Positions 7,479-16,027 of a DNA stretch of 22,795 bases are shown here, piece after piece; the stretch's first letter is position 1; the number at the start of each line of letters is the position of its first letter. The translations under genes and the position numbers were made by a program. Below the pieces are notes generated by a model that was given only the letters and a program-made list of their open reading frames with translations, did no database searches and was not told where the DNA came from. Source of the DNA: JBKHBQ01 sp046542305 (GTDB taxonomy: Bacteria > Bacteroidota > Bacteroidia > Bacteroidales > 4484-276); the NCBI GenBank assembly GCA_046542305.1, contig JBKHBQ010000030.1:1-22795 (forward strand), in the 5' to 3' direction.

Positions 7479-9431
7479 TTGATCGAAAAGGATACTATAC
7501 AGGAAATCTTTGAAACAGCGCGCATTGAGGAGGTGGTAGGCGAATTTGTAACACTGAAAAAGCGTGGCGCCAACCTGCTCGGACTTTGTCCGTTTCACAA
7601 CGAAAAAACCCCTTCGTTCACCGTGTCGCCCAGGCGTGGCATTTACAAATGCTTTGGCTGCGGAAAAGGCGGAAATGCCGTGAATTTCCTGATGGAGCAC
7701 GAAAACTTTACCTATCCCGAAGCTTTAAAATACCTGGCCAAAAAGTACAACATCGAAGTACAGGAAGAAGAGCAAACGCCCGAACAAATCCAGGAACTTA
7801 ACGAAAAGGAAAGCCTTTTTCACGTCAACGAATTTGCTGCCAGACACTTCGTTTCAAACCTCTTCGGCACGGAGCAGGGGCGATCTGTCGGGCTGTCATA
7901 TTTTAAGGAACGTGGTTTTCGCGAGGACATCATCAAAAAATTCCAGCTCGGATATTCCATCGACGAATGGGATAATTTCACCAAACATGCCCTGAGCCAG
8001 GGCTACAAGATCGAGTACCTCGAAAAAACCGGCCTCACCATCGTCAGGGACGAAAAGCATTACGACCGGTTCCGCGGCCGGGTGATCTTTCCCATCCACA
8101 ATATTTCGGGTCGGGTGCTGGGTTTCGGCGGACGTACGCTCAGCAAGGAAAAGAATATTCCCAAATACGTCAATTCGCCGGAATCGGACATATACCATAA
8201 AAGTGAGGTCCTCTACGGCATTAATCACGCCAAGAGCAGCATTATCGGCAGCGACAATTGCTATCTGGTGGAAGGATACACCGATGTGATCTCGCTGCAC
8301 CAGTCAGGCATCGAAAATGTAGTGGCTTCATCCGGAACCTCGCTCACCACCGGGCAAATCCGGCTCATCCGCCGCTACACCAGCAATATCACCATCCTCT
8401 ACGACGGCGACGAGGCCGGTTTGAAAGCATCGTTCCGCGGCATCGACATGATTTTGGAACAGGGGATGGACGTCAGGGTGGTGCTGTTTCCCGAAGGTGA
8501 AGATCCCGATTCGTTCGCCCGCAGCCACCGCACCAATGAGGTGAGGGAGTATATCACTGAAAATGCACGCAATTTCATCCTCTTTAAAACAAGCCTGCTG
8601 CTTAAGGAAGCCGAAGGCGATCCGATCAAAAAAGCCGGATTGATCAAGGAAATTGTCGGATCGATCGCGTTGATCCCTGATACCATCACCCGTTCGGTGT
8701 ATGTGAAGGAATGTGCCGGGCGCTTGGACATGGCCGAGCAAACGCTGATGAACCAGCTAAACCGGATACGCAGGCAGCATTACGACAATAAAATCAAGGA
8801 GAAAAGTCACTCCCGGCCCGAAGAAGTAATCGCTCCTTTCACAGAACAGCCGGAAATTCAAAAGGAGGTGGATTTCCTTTCGAGCGAATACCAGGAAAAG
8901 GATGTAATAAGGCTGCTGATGAATTACGGGAACCGCATACTGGAAGCGGAAAAACCTGTGGAAGGAAAAAAGCCTGAAAAAATTGAATTCGATATCGCTT
9001 CCATGATCGTGAATGACCTACAATCAGACGGTATTGCCTTTGAAGATCCTTATTGTGCCAAGGTTTTCCGGGCCACCGTAGAACAAATGGAAAACGGAAA
9101 CCTTCCGGATGAACAGTTTTTCCTGAACCACCCCGATCACGATATTTCCATGCTTGCTACCTCAATGCTGATTCCCAAGTACGAACTCAACGACTGGGAG
9201 CGGGTGAAAATCATTGTAAAAGATGAAACCGACAGTTTGGACAAAACCATCATCAAAGGCCTTCTTGCCTTCAAGCTCCGAAAGCTGGAAAAAATGTTTC
9301 AGGAAGAATCCGACCGGTTGAAATCCGGTGAAGACGATCAGGACATGGACAAATCCATCAATCGTATCCGCAAAATCAACAAACGCATCCACCTGATATC
9401 CGGCCAGCTAGGCGGCCGCTGGATTAAATGA
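7479..9431 (+). CDS. dnaG: DNA primase DnaG
   Basis: The 650-residue primase makes RNA primers for replication. The N-terminal CHC2 zinc finger has C37, H40, C58 and C61 (LCPFHNEKTPSF...YKCFGCGKGG). The TOPRIM catalytic core has E265 in VEGYTDV, the LYDGDEAG motif (D309, D311) and EDPDS (D342, D344). The C-terminal third (about 430-650) is a divergent helicase-interaction region. The start is a TTG; it gives the usual family N-terminus (MIEKDTIQEIFETARIEEVV), and no ATG lies nearby. The gene ends 8 nt before the stop of the convergent LruC-protein gene, with no room for a separate terminator. Confidence 0.95.
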   Translation: MIEKDTIQEIFETARIEEVVGEFVTLKKRGANLLGLCPFHNEKTPSFTVSPRRGIYKCFGCGKGGNAVNFLMEHENFTYPEALKYLAKKYNIEVQEEEQTPEQIQELNEKESLFHVNEFAARHFVSNLFGTEQGRSVGLSYFKERGFREDIIKKFQLGYSIDEWDNFTKHALSQGYKIEYLEKTGLTIVRDEKHYDRFRGRVIFPIHNISGRVLGFGGRTLSKEKNIPKYVNSPESDIYHKSEVLYGINHAKSSIIGSDNCYLVEGYTDVISLHQSGIENVVASSGTSLTTGQIRLIRRYTSNITILYDGDEAGLKASFRGIDMILEQGMDVRVVLFPEGEDPDSFARSHRTNEVREYITENARNFILFKTSLLLKEAEGDPIKKAGLIKEIVGSIALIPDTITRSVYVKECAGRLDMAEQTLMNQLNRIRRQHYDNKIKEKSHSRPEEVIAPFTEQPEIQKEVDFLSSEYQEKDVIRLLMNYGNRILEAEKPVEGKKPEKIEFDIASMIVNDLQSDGIAFEDPYCAKVFRATVEQMENGNLPDEQFFLNHPDHDISMLATSMLIPKYELNDWERVKIIVKDETDSLDKTIIKGLLAFKLRKLEKMFQEESDRLKSGEDDQDMDKSINRIRKINKRIHLISGQLGGRWIK

Positions 9432-9439
9432 TAAACCCA

Positions 9440-11620
9440 TCAATAAATCTTCGACGCATCCCGGTAACCCGGCAGCTCCATGTACCAGTCGGCACATGAG
9501 GTGCCGCCCGAAGTGGCCCACTCTGCAAAGCGAAGGTGCGAAAGAATGATATCCGATTTTTCGACGGGATAGTCGAAACTCACCGGAATTTCGATCACCC
9601 ATGGCAACAGGCTTGCCGTTTTGTAGTATTGTCCCGAGCCCGGGTCGGATGCATCGGCATAGGTGCCGAAATGCTGGCTGCCGGCCAGCGTAGTTGGCGG
9701 CTGATCGATCATATGCAGTTCCTTCTCGCGCTGCTGCCCGATAAAAATAAACGGGTTGTAGGGCGGTTCGCCGATGGTTTCCTGGGCTTCCGCAAAATGT
9801 ACCACAATCTCCACCGGCTCGAACTCCATGGTATTTCCACCGTGGGTAGTATTTATCATCGACCAGTTGGCCATGCTGATCACGGCATCATAAACCAAAA
9901 CCACGGTCATGCCACTGTGTCCGCTTTCATAACCTTCGGGAGCAAGGGTAACCGCCTCGCCGGAAATCACCGTGCCGCTAACCGATTCAGTAAGTGAGGA
10001 TGGGACATCCAGCACAAAACCAAATCCGTTGTCGCGGCTCCCGCCAACGGCTTTGATAAGAAAACGGCCTGTAAGGTCAACATATTTATTCTGGGCATTG
10101 GTCACCATCTGATACTGGAATTCGATCACCAAATCGTTGAAATCATAATCTCCCAGCGCCGGCCACAGATCTTCGAATGCCATGGTGCCATAGTCGGTTT
10201 CGTTTGGATAAAAGCTGTTGAAGGCCCGATCAGGATCAGTGGGATAATCGTCAAGATCGTCGGGCACGCCGTCGCCATCAGTATCCAGCACGGGTGGCGA
10301 CCCGGCGCCTGTAGGGTTGCACGCTGTCTGCGGGATAAAACAGGTGCAATTGGTAACTTCCGGCCCGATGATGCCGTTGTTGATCTCAAGGCCGTTTTCA
10401 TCGCACAAATCCAGGAATCCATTGAGCGTTCCCGCCGGTTTGATCTGTGTTTCATCGGTCACCTGCAGCCTGGCACAGCCATCGACCGGCCCCGAGATGG
10501 TTCCTTCCACTTCCAGATGGTAAGTCAGGATCATGGCCTGGTCAGATAAACTCGTCTGGGCTCCGTTCCACGAATCAAATATACCGCCCACTTGCAGCAA
10601 CGCTCCCGGTGCGATGTTCAGCGTGCCCACCTGATTGAAATGAGCCTCAACATCTATCCGGCAATTGTTCTGCAAAAGCGCCGTGCTGTTGTTCGAAAAA
10701 TAACTCCCCGCATTGATGGTGCCGTTGTTTATAAGATTTCCCAGGTTATTCACAAAGGTATTGGCGTTGAGCGTTCCTTCGTTGGTGATGCCGCCGCTGT
10801 TGCCATAATTGGTGATTGCTTCACAATTGATCACTGAATAGTTTTGGAGCGTTCCGCCAAAGGCGACCGAAAAAACACTGTTTACCTGCAGGGTTCCGTA
10901 GTTTTCAACAAGGAGGTTGTTTTTCAGGTAAAGATCATCCATTTCCACTTCCCCGCCTTCGCTGATGTAGATCGTGCCGCCACCGGTGGAGGGATGAAGA
11001 TAAATATCTGCGGTGCCGCACACCACCAGCTCGCCGCCGTTGTAATATTTCAGCAGCCCGTTCCAGGATGCGCCTTCTTCAACGCAGTACCGCATTCCCG
11101 GCTGGATTAGCGCATTTTCGGTTCCTGTGAGCAAAACATCGCATTCCTCACAGCCCGGATCGGCCGGCATCGTTTTTTCCTGGCCTGACTTAATTTCCCC
11201 GCCGAATTCATACATAAATCCGTTCCCGGATTTCACGATATATGCCGACCGGGAAACACCTTCTGCGGAAATTTCCGTCACGAAAATCTGCTTTAAGGAG
11301 CACGGAGTTTTTATGCTGCCCTTATACTGAAGGTTATCAGCGGTAGTTGCACTGCTGATTAATTTACCGCCCTCCTCCGGGTCATCCGTATAAAACCGGA
11401 TAATATGCGGTTCTTCATCAACCATAACAGGGATAATGGATATGCTTACATCCAGGAGTTCTGTGGTATTAAAAGTAAAACCATCATCTACTTGCAGCCC
11501 GGTAAACGACTGCGGTTGATCCGGCTGGTCGCCGGTATCTTTTCTACATGATGAAAAATTTACTGATATGCCTATCAGCAAAAGTATCATCACGGGACAA
11601 CAGGGCTTAAATGTTTTCAT
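9440..11620 (-). CDS. Surface lipoprotein with LruC domain
   Basis: The 726 residues begin with a lipoprotein signal peptide: hydrophobic MILLLIGISV, then SSC with the lipid-acceptor Cys at 25. About 160-420 is rich in short Gly/Asn/Thr turns of a solenoid type (VENYGTLQVNS, ITNEGTLNANTF, LINNGTINAGS), suggesting a beta-helix-like stalk. A calcium-binding TSP3-type loop DTDGDGVPDDLDD follows at 446-458. The LruC domain is about 470-726: FEDLWPALGDYDFNDLVIEF, an aromatic-rich middle and the hallmark end WYMELPGYRDASKIY. LruC proteins are widespread secreted or surface proteins in Bacteroidota with no settled function. Three CxxC-like cysteine pairs are present (160, 320s, 425). A one-mismatch -7 element (TATATTCG, 11661-11654) lies 33 nt upstream. 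Confidence 0.85.
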   Translation of the reverse strand: MKTFKPCCPVMILLLIGISVNFSSCRKDTGDQPDQPQSFTGLQVDDGFTFNTTELLDVSISIIPVMVDEEPHIIRFYTDDPEEGGKLISSATTADNLQYKGSIKTPCSLKQIFVTEISAEGVSRSAYIVKSGNGFMYEFGGEIKSGQEKTMPADPGCEECDVLLTGTENALIQPGMRYCVEEGASWNGLLKYYNGGELVVCGTADIYLHPSTGGGTIYISEGGEVEMDDLYLKNNLLVENYGTLQVNSVFSVAFGGTLQNYSVINCEAITNYGNSGGITNEGTLNANTFVNNLGNLINNGTINAGSYFSNNSTALLQNNCRIDVEAHFNQVGTLNIAPGALLQVGGIFDSWNGAQTSLSDQAMILTYHLEVEGTISGPVDGCARLQVTDETQIKPAGTLNGFLDLCDENGLEINNGIIGPEVTNCTCFIPQTACNPTGAGSPPVLDTDGDGVPDDLDDYPTDPDRAFNSFYPNETDYGTMAFEDLWPALGDYDFNDLVIEFQYQMVTNAQNKYVDLTGRFLIKAVGGSRDNGFGFVLDVPSSLTESVSGTVISGEAVTLAPEGYESGHSGMTVVLVYDAVISMANWSMINTTHGGNTMEFEPVEIVVHFAEAQETIGEPPYNPFIFIGQQREKELHMIDQPPTTLAGSQHFGTYADASDPGSGQYYKTASLLPWVIEIPVSFDYPVEKSDIILSHLRFAEWATSGGTSCADWYMELPGYRDASKIY

Positions 11621-11787
11621 TTTCTTTCATTATTTTTTGATCGTAACATGTAGCGAATATAAATATTTTTTGGGTTTTCCTAATATTCGAAAGAAAGAAA
11701 GTGTAACAAAACCTGAAGGTTACGGAACAATAATTCATGATGGTTGATGTTTAAAAATTATTCACGGGGCAAATCCGTTTCATATCA

Positions 11788-11795
11788 TAACTTTG
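11788..11795 (+). promoter_or_regulatory. -7 element upstream of the pullulanase gene
   Basis: TAACTTTG matches TAnnTTTG and lies 36 nt before the ATG at 11832. No TTTG is seen at -33. Confidence 0.5.
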
Positions 11796-11831
11796 CCTAC
11801 ACGAATTTATTAATTCACAAACATTACAGAA

Positions 11832-13850
11832 ATGAAGATAATCAATCAGGTAATCGGAATTTTTTTGGTTTTGATATTGGCTTCCTGCCAGGATAATAAG
11901 AACATGGACTACAGCAACTACGACACCTATCCCGTTTATGAAGGCAATGATCTGGGCCTCACTTATACTACTTCCGGAAGCAGGTTCAGGATATATGCAC
12001 CTACTGCCGAAATTGTGAAGCTGCTCATCTATGAAGAAGGATTGGGCGGTGAACCCCTGGAAGAGTACAACATGCAAAAGTCTGAACATGGCACCTGGAC
12101 ACTCGATGTGGAGAAGGATCTCAAGGGAATGTTCTATACCTATCGTGTCCGGCACGATGGCGATTGGCTCGACGAAACTCCCGGCATCTATGCAAAAGCC
12201 GTTGGGGTGAACGGATTGCGTGCCGCCGTGGTGGATCTTGATGAAACCGATCCGGAAGGCTGGGAAAACGACCGGCGGCCTGATCAGCAAAATTACAACG
12301 ATATCATTGTTTATGAAATCCAGGTGCGGGATATGTCGATCCATCCTAATTCGGGCATCGAACACCGTGGGAAATACCTCGGCCTTACCGAAACTGATAC
12401 CCGCAGCCCGGAAGGCCAAAAAACCGGGCTGGATCATCTGACGGAACTGGGCGTGACCCATGTGCATATCCTGCCGGCTTTCGATTTCCGTTCCATCGAT
12501 GAAACACGGCTCGACGAAAACGATTACAACTGGGGATATGATCCCGAAAACTACAACGTGCCCGAGGGTTCCTTCTCCACCAATCCCTACAATCCCGAAA
12601 CCCGCATCAGGGAATTCAAGCAAATGGTGAAAGCGTTTCACGATGCCGGCATCCGGGTGATTATGGATGTGGTGTACAACCACACCGGTAAAACCGCAAA
12701 TTCGAATTTCAACCTGATGGTGCCGGGATATTATTACCGCCACAACAACGACGGCAGCTTTTCGGATGCGTCGGCATGCGGCAACGAAACCGCGTCGGAA
12801 CGGCCGATGATGCGCAAATACATGATCGAATCGCTGAAACACTGGGTGAACGAATACCACGTGGATGGCTTCCGGTTCGACCTGATGGGCATTCACGACA
12901 TCGAAACCATGAACATGATCAGCGAGGAACTGCATGCCATCGATCCGACTATTTTTCTTTATGGCGAAGGCTGGACGGCAGCCGGAAGTCCGCTGCCCGA
13001 AAACCGGCAGGCACTCAAAAAATACACCTGCCGCCTCGATAGCATTGCAGCCTTCAGCGACGATGTCCGCGACGGCATCAAGGGCTCGTGGAACAACCAC
13101 GAATCTAAAGGCTTTGTGAGCGGAGCGCCCGATCTTGAAGAAAGTGTAAAATTCGGTGTGGCGGCCTCTATCAATCATCCGCAGGTGGTTTATGAAAAGG
13201 TGAACTATTCCGATACGGCATGGGCGGCAGAGCCGTTCCAAACCATGACCTATGTTTCCTGCCACGACAACCACACGCTGCTGGATAAACTAAAAATCTC
13301 CAACCCCAATGCCTCCGAAGAAGAGCTCATCGCCATGCACAAGCTGGCAAACACCATCGTGATGACTTCGCAGGGCGTGCCTTTCCTCCATGCCGGTGTG
13401 GATTTCCTACGCACCAAACAAGGCGTGGAGAACTCCTACGATTCACCCGATTCCATCAACCAAATCGACTGGTCGCGCAAACATCAGTACCGGGAGGTGT
13501 TCGATTACTATCGCGATCTTGTCACCCTGCGGCAGGAGCATCCGGCATTCAGGATGAGCAGCGCGGAAGATATCCGCAAAAACCTCCGATTCATCGAAAC
13601 CGGCACACCCGGCGTGGTGGCATTCATCCTAAAGGACTACACAAACGGCGACAGCTGGAAAAATATCGTGGTGATCTACAATGCTTCCAAAAAAGAACAG
13701 ATCGTCAGGTTTCCCTTCGCCAAATGGACAGAAGTATTCAATGCACAGGGACTGAACAAAAACGGATACCGTACCTTTAAACATGACCAGGTAAAAGTAC
13801 CGGCAGTTTCGGCCATGGTACTGGCGGAAGTGGTGCCTGAGAGGTATTGA
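11832..13850 (+). CDS. pulA: Lipoprotein type I pullulanase / GH13 debranching enzyme
   Basis: The 672-residue glycoside hydrolase is predicted to cleave alpha-1,6 branch points in pullulan, starch or glycogen. It has a lipoprotein signal peptide (FLVLILASC, Cys19). An N-terminal CBM48-like beta domain (about 40-140) precedes the GH13 barrel. The pullulanase signature YNWGYDP is at 232-238, region I DVVYNH at 279-284, nucleophile D350 in DGFRFDLMG, acid/base E379 in YGEGW and transition-state D479 in VSCHDNH. All catalytic residues are present. The type I assignment rests mainly on YNWGYDP. Export as a lipoprotein points to extracytoplasmic starch or oligosaccharide use, unlike the cytoplasmic glgB 2.2 kb downstream. 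Confidence 0.87.
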   Translation: MKIINQVIGIFLVLILASCQDNKNMDYSNYDTYPVYEGNDLGLTYTTSGSRFRIYAPTAEIVKLLIYEEGLGGEPLEEYNMQKSEHGTWTLDVEKDLKGMFYTYRVRHDGDWLDETPGIYAKAVGVNGLRAAVVDLDETDPEGWENDRRPDQQNYNDIIVYEIQVRDMSIHPNSGIEHRGKYLGLTETDTRSPEGQKTGLDHLTELGVTHVHILPAFDFRSIDETRLDENDYNWGYDPENYNVPEGSFSTNPYNPETRIREFKQMVKAFHDAGIRVIMDVVYNHTGKTANSNFNLMVPGYYYRHNNDGSFSDASACGNETASERPMMRKYMIESLKHWVNEYHVDGFRFDLMGIHDIETMNMISEELHAIDPTIFLYGEGWTAAGSPLPENRQALKKYTCRLDSIAAFSDDVRDGIKGSWNNHESKGFVSGAPDLEESVKFGVAASINHPQVVYEKVNYSDTAWAAEPFQTMTYVSCHDNHTLLDKLKISNPNASEEELIAMHKLANTIVMTSQGVPFLHAGVDFLRTKQGVENSYDSPDSINQIDWSRKHQYREVFDYYRDLVTLRQEHPAFRMSSAEDIRKNLRFIETGTPGVVAFILKDYTNGDSWKNIVVIYNASKKEQIVRFPFAKWTEVFNAQGLNKNGYRTFKHDQVKVPAVSAMVLAEVVPERY

Positions 13851-13896
13851 TTACAGTAACAAAGTAAATACGGCATCAGACACGAATCCGATCCTT

Positions 13897-13927
13897 TCTG
13901 TACAGAAAACATTTTTAGGTACCTTTG
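13897..13927 (+). promoter_or_regulatory. Promoter of the methyltransferase gene
   Basis: TACCTTTG (13920-13927) is a perfect -7 element; TCTG (13897-13900), one base off TTTG, lies 19 nt before it. The TTG start codon follows after only 13 nt, so the transcript would be nearly leaderless. Confidence 0.55.
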
Positions 13928-13940
13928 TACAAAAAATACA

Positions 13941-15239
13941 TTGAAAACCATACATAAAATAATAACCGGAGATAGCAGAAAGATGAGTCTGGTCAGTGAC
14001 GAGTCTGTTCAATTAATTATCACTTCCCCTCCATACTGGCAGTTAAAGGATTATGGAGTAGACGATCAAATTGGTTACCATCAAAACTATGAGTCATATA
14101 TCAATAATCTTAATCTGGTGTGGAATGAATGTTATCGGGTCCTTGATAATGGATGTAGGTTATGCATAAACATAGGGGATCAATTTGCAAGAGCCGTTTA
14201 CTACGGCAGGTACAAAGTAATTCCCATCAGAACTGAAATTATTAAGTTTTGTGAAAGTACCGGTTTTGACTATATGGGAGCGATTATCTGGCAAAAGCAA
14301 ACAACCACCAATACCACAGGTGGTGCTTCGCTGATGGGCAGCTTTCCCACTCCACGTAATGGAATTCTTTCGATAGATTATGAATTTATATTGATTTTTA
14401 AAAAGTTAGGAACACCAAAAAACAAAATCAGTAAAGAAATAAAAGAGGAATCGAAATTAACTACAGAAGAATGGCGGGAGTATTTTGCGGGCCATTGGAA
14501 TTTTGGTGGTGCAAGACAAGAAGGTCATATTGCAACTTTTCCGGAGGAATTGCCAAAACGCCTTATTAAAATGTTTGCGTTTAAAGGGGAAACGGTTTTG
14601 GATCCTTTTATGGGGAGCGGAACAACTTCCCTGGCAGCCCGAAATTTGGAGCGTAATTCCATAGGTTATGAAATCAACCCTGAATTTATTGAACTTGCCA
14701 AAGAAAAACTAAATATCAATCAGGCTGATATCACCGGAACAACATACGTTTTCCCTGAAGATACTAGCAGAATTAATTCTGAAATCGCAGTTGAAGAACT
14801 TCCATATCGCTTTTTTGACCATCATAAACTAGATAAAAAAGTTGACCCGAAAAAGCTAGAATATGGCTCGAAAATTGACAAAAACAGCGGTCAAAGAGAA
14901 GAGTTTTATACTGTAAAAGAAATCATTAGTCCTGAGCTACTAATGCTGAACAATAATCTTGTTATTCGTCTAATTGGAATAAAAGAGAATAAATCGAAAT
15001 CTGGTGAAGCTAAAAAGTTTTTGTACGAAAAGACCAGGAGGCAGAAAGTTTATTTAAAATTCGATGAACAGAAGTATGATGCTCAAAACAATCTGATGTG
15101 TTACTTGTATTTAAAAAACAAAACCTTTTTAAATGCGCATTTAATCAAAGAAGGTTTGGTGGAGGCTGATTTAACTACTTCCTTTAAACTTAAAGAAAAG
15201 TTTTCAGCGTTGGTGCTGGACAAAAAGCAGTTACAATAA
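13941..15239 (+). CDS. Type II DNA methyltransferase (probable N4-cytosine, CTAG) with a degenerate nuclease-fold C-terminus
   Basis: The 432-residue S-adenosylmethionine-dependent enzyme starts at TTG. Motif IV TSPPYW is at 28-33 and motif I LDPFMGSGTTS at 220-230. Motif IV before motif I is the beta-class order, and SPPY favours N4-cytosine methylation. About 1-260 is the catalytic region. Residues about 322-420 read like a staphylococcal-nuclease (TNase) domain: VIRLIGIKE, KVYLKFDEQKYD, CYLYLKNKTFLNAHLIKEGL. Compared with the S. aureus enzyme, Arg35 is kept (R343). The positions of Asp40, Glu43 and Arg87 appear to be K348, K351 and N384, so it is probably not a nuclease. The gene is AT-richer than its neighbours. 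The endonuclease follows 77 nt downstream. Confidence 0.88.
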   Translation: MKTIHKIITGDSRKMSLVSDESVQLIITSPPYWQLKDYGVDDQIGYHQNYESYINNLNLVWNECYRVLDNGCRLCINIGDQFARAVYYGRYKVIPIRTEIIKFCESTGFDYMGAIIWQKQTTTNTTGGASLMGSFPTPRNGILSIDYEFILIFKKLGTPKNKISKEIKEESKLTTEEWREYFAGHWNFGGARQEGHIATFPEELPKRLIKMFAFKGETVLDPFMGSGTTSLAARNLERNSIGYEINPEFIELAKEKLNINQADITGTTYVFPEDTSRINSEIAVEELPYRFFDHHKLDKKVDPKKLEYGSKIDKNSGQREEFYTVKEIISPELLMLNNNLVIRLIGIKENKSKSGEAKKFLYEKTRRQKVYLKFDEQKYDAQNNLMCYLYLKNKTFLNAHLIKEGLVEADLTTSFKLKEKFSALVLDKKQLQ

Positions 15240-15316
15240 AAATTTTTATTTGCGAACAACTACATACATCATTAGCAACAGTTCTCTATTACCAAGTAAT
15301 AAATAAATTGAACACT

Positions 15317-15949
15317 ATGGCTAAGGAATGGATTTTAAACAGTGCCATGAATCGATTCCAACTCAATTTTAAAAGAAATGTTGGTGCAACGTCAGAAAAT
15401 ATCAGAAAATGTGAACCTAAAACTCTGGAGGAGTGGAGGGAATATTATTTTGCGAAAGTCCGTTCGAAAGACCATATCATTGATCTTGGGAAGAAGCTTT
15501 ATGTGAAAATAACGGAAGTAATTTCATCTGAAATTCAGGTCATTACCGAACAGGATTGTATAGATTACATGTTACAACTTGTAATTGAGAGAACTTATGA
15601 TGGTTATGTTACAGAGATTAATACCATATATGGACAGTTGGAGAAAGAGCTTGGCTGCAAAATTGAACCCGCACCCGATGTGTGGGACAGGCTATATAAT
15701 GTGGATTTTTTTATTAAAATTCAAAGCAGTTACATTGGTTTGCAAATTAAACCAGTAAATCAGGGTATACAACTATCTCAAATTTTTAAAGAGAGAAGTT
15801 TACAGGAAAAAACACATGAAAAGTTTGAGAAAGAATTCGGTGGCAAGGTATTTTATATTTTTTCGTCTAAAATGAATGGTAAGAAGGTGATTATGAATCC
15901 AGAAGTAATCAGGGAGATCATAAGCGAAATAGAAAGACTTAAAAAATAA
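15317..15949 (+). CDS. MjaI-family type II restriction endonuclease (predicted CTAG)
   Basis: The 210-residue protein is recognised from the N-terminus MAKEWILNSAMNRFQLNFKR and from IEPAPDVWDRLYNVDFFIKI, typical of the MjaI restriction-endonuclease family, whose characterised members cut CTAG. A PD-(D/E)xK-like active site is visible as D130 (YNVDFF) and Q143-I-K145 (GLQIKP); the Gln in place of Asp/Glu is seen in some type II enzymes. The start is taken at the ATG at 15317; an in-frame TTG at 15308 would add three residues. It lies just downstream of, and probably in one operon with, its protective methyltransferase. No controller (C) protein is visible. The segment EEWREYYF (38-45) resembles one in the methyltransferase. 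Confidence 0.85.
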   Translation: MAKEWILNSAMNRFQLNFKRNVGATSENIRKCEPKTLEEWREYYFAKVRSKDHIIDLGKKLYVKITEVISSEIQVITEQDCIDYMLQLVIERTYDGYVTEINTIYGQLEKELGCKIEPAPDVWDRLYNVDFFIKIQSSYIGLQIKPVNQGIQLSQIFKERSLQEKTHEKFEKEFGGKVFYIFSSKMNGKKVIMNPEVIREIISEIERLKK

Positions 15950-16027
15950 AGCCAATTTCACTTAAGGAATTGAACAGTAACAACAATTATTACATTAAAA
16001 AAGTGTAAATGTTTTAAATTACTAACA

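Noticed and set aside
11751..13274. 507-codon open frame on the minus strand opposite the pullulanase gene
   Set aside because: Rich in His/Val/Ile with no domain logic; it mirrors a well-supported GH13 gene whose codon bias leaves the opposite frame open.
15308..15316. TTG at 15308 as start of the endonuclease
   Set aside because: The ATG at 15317 gives the family N-terminus MAKEWILN; the upstream codons add nothing conserved.
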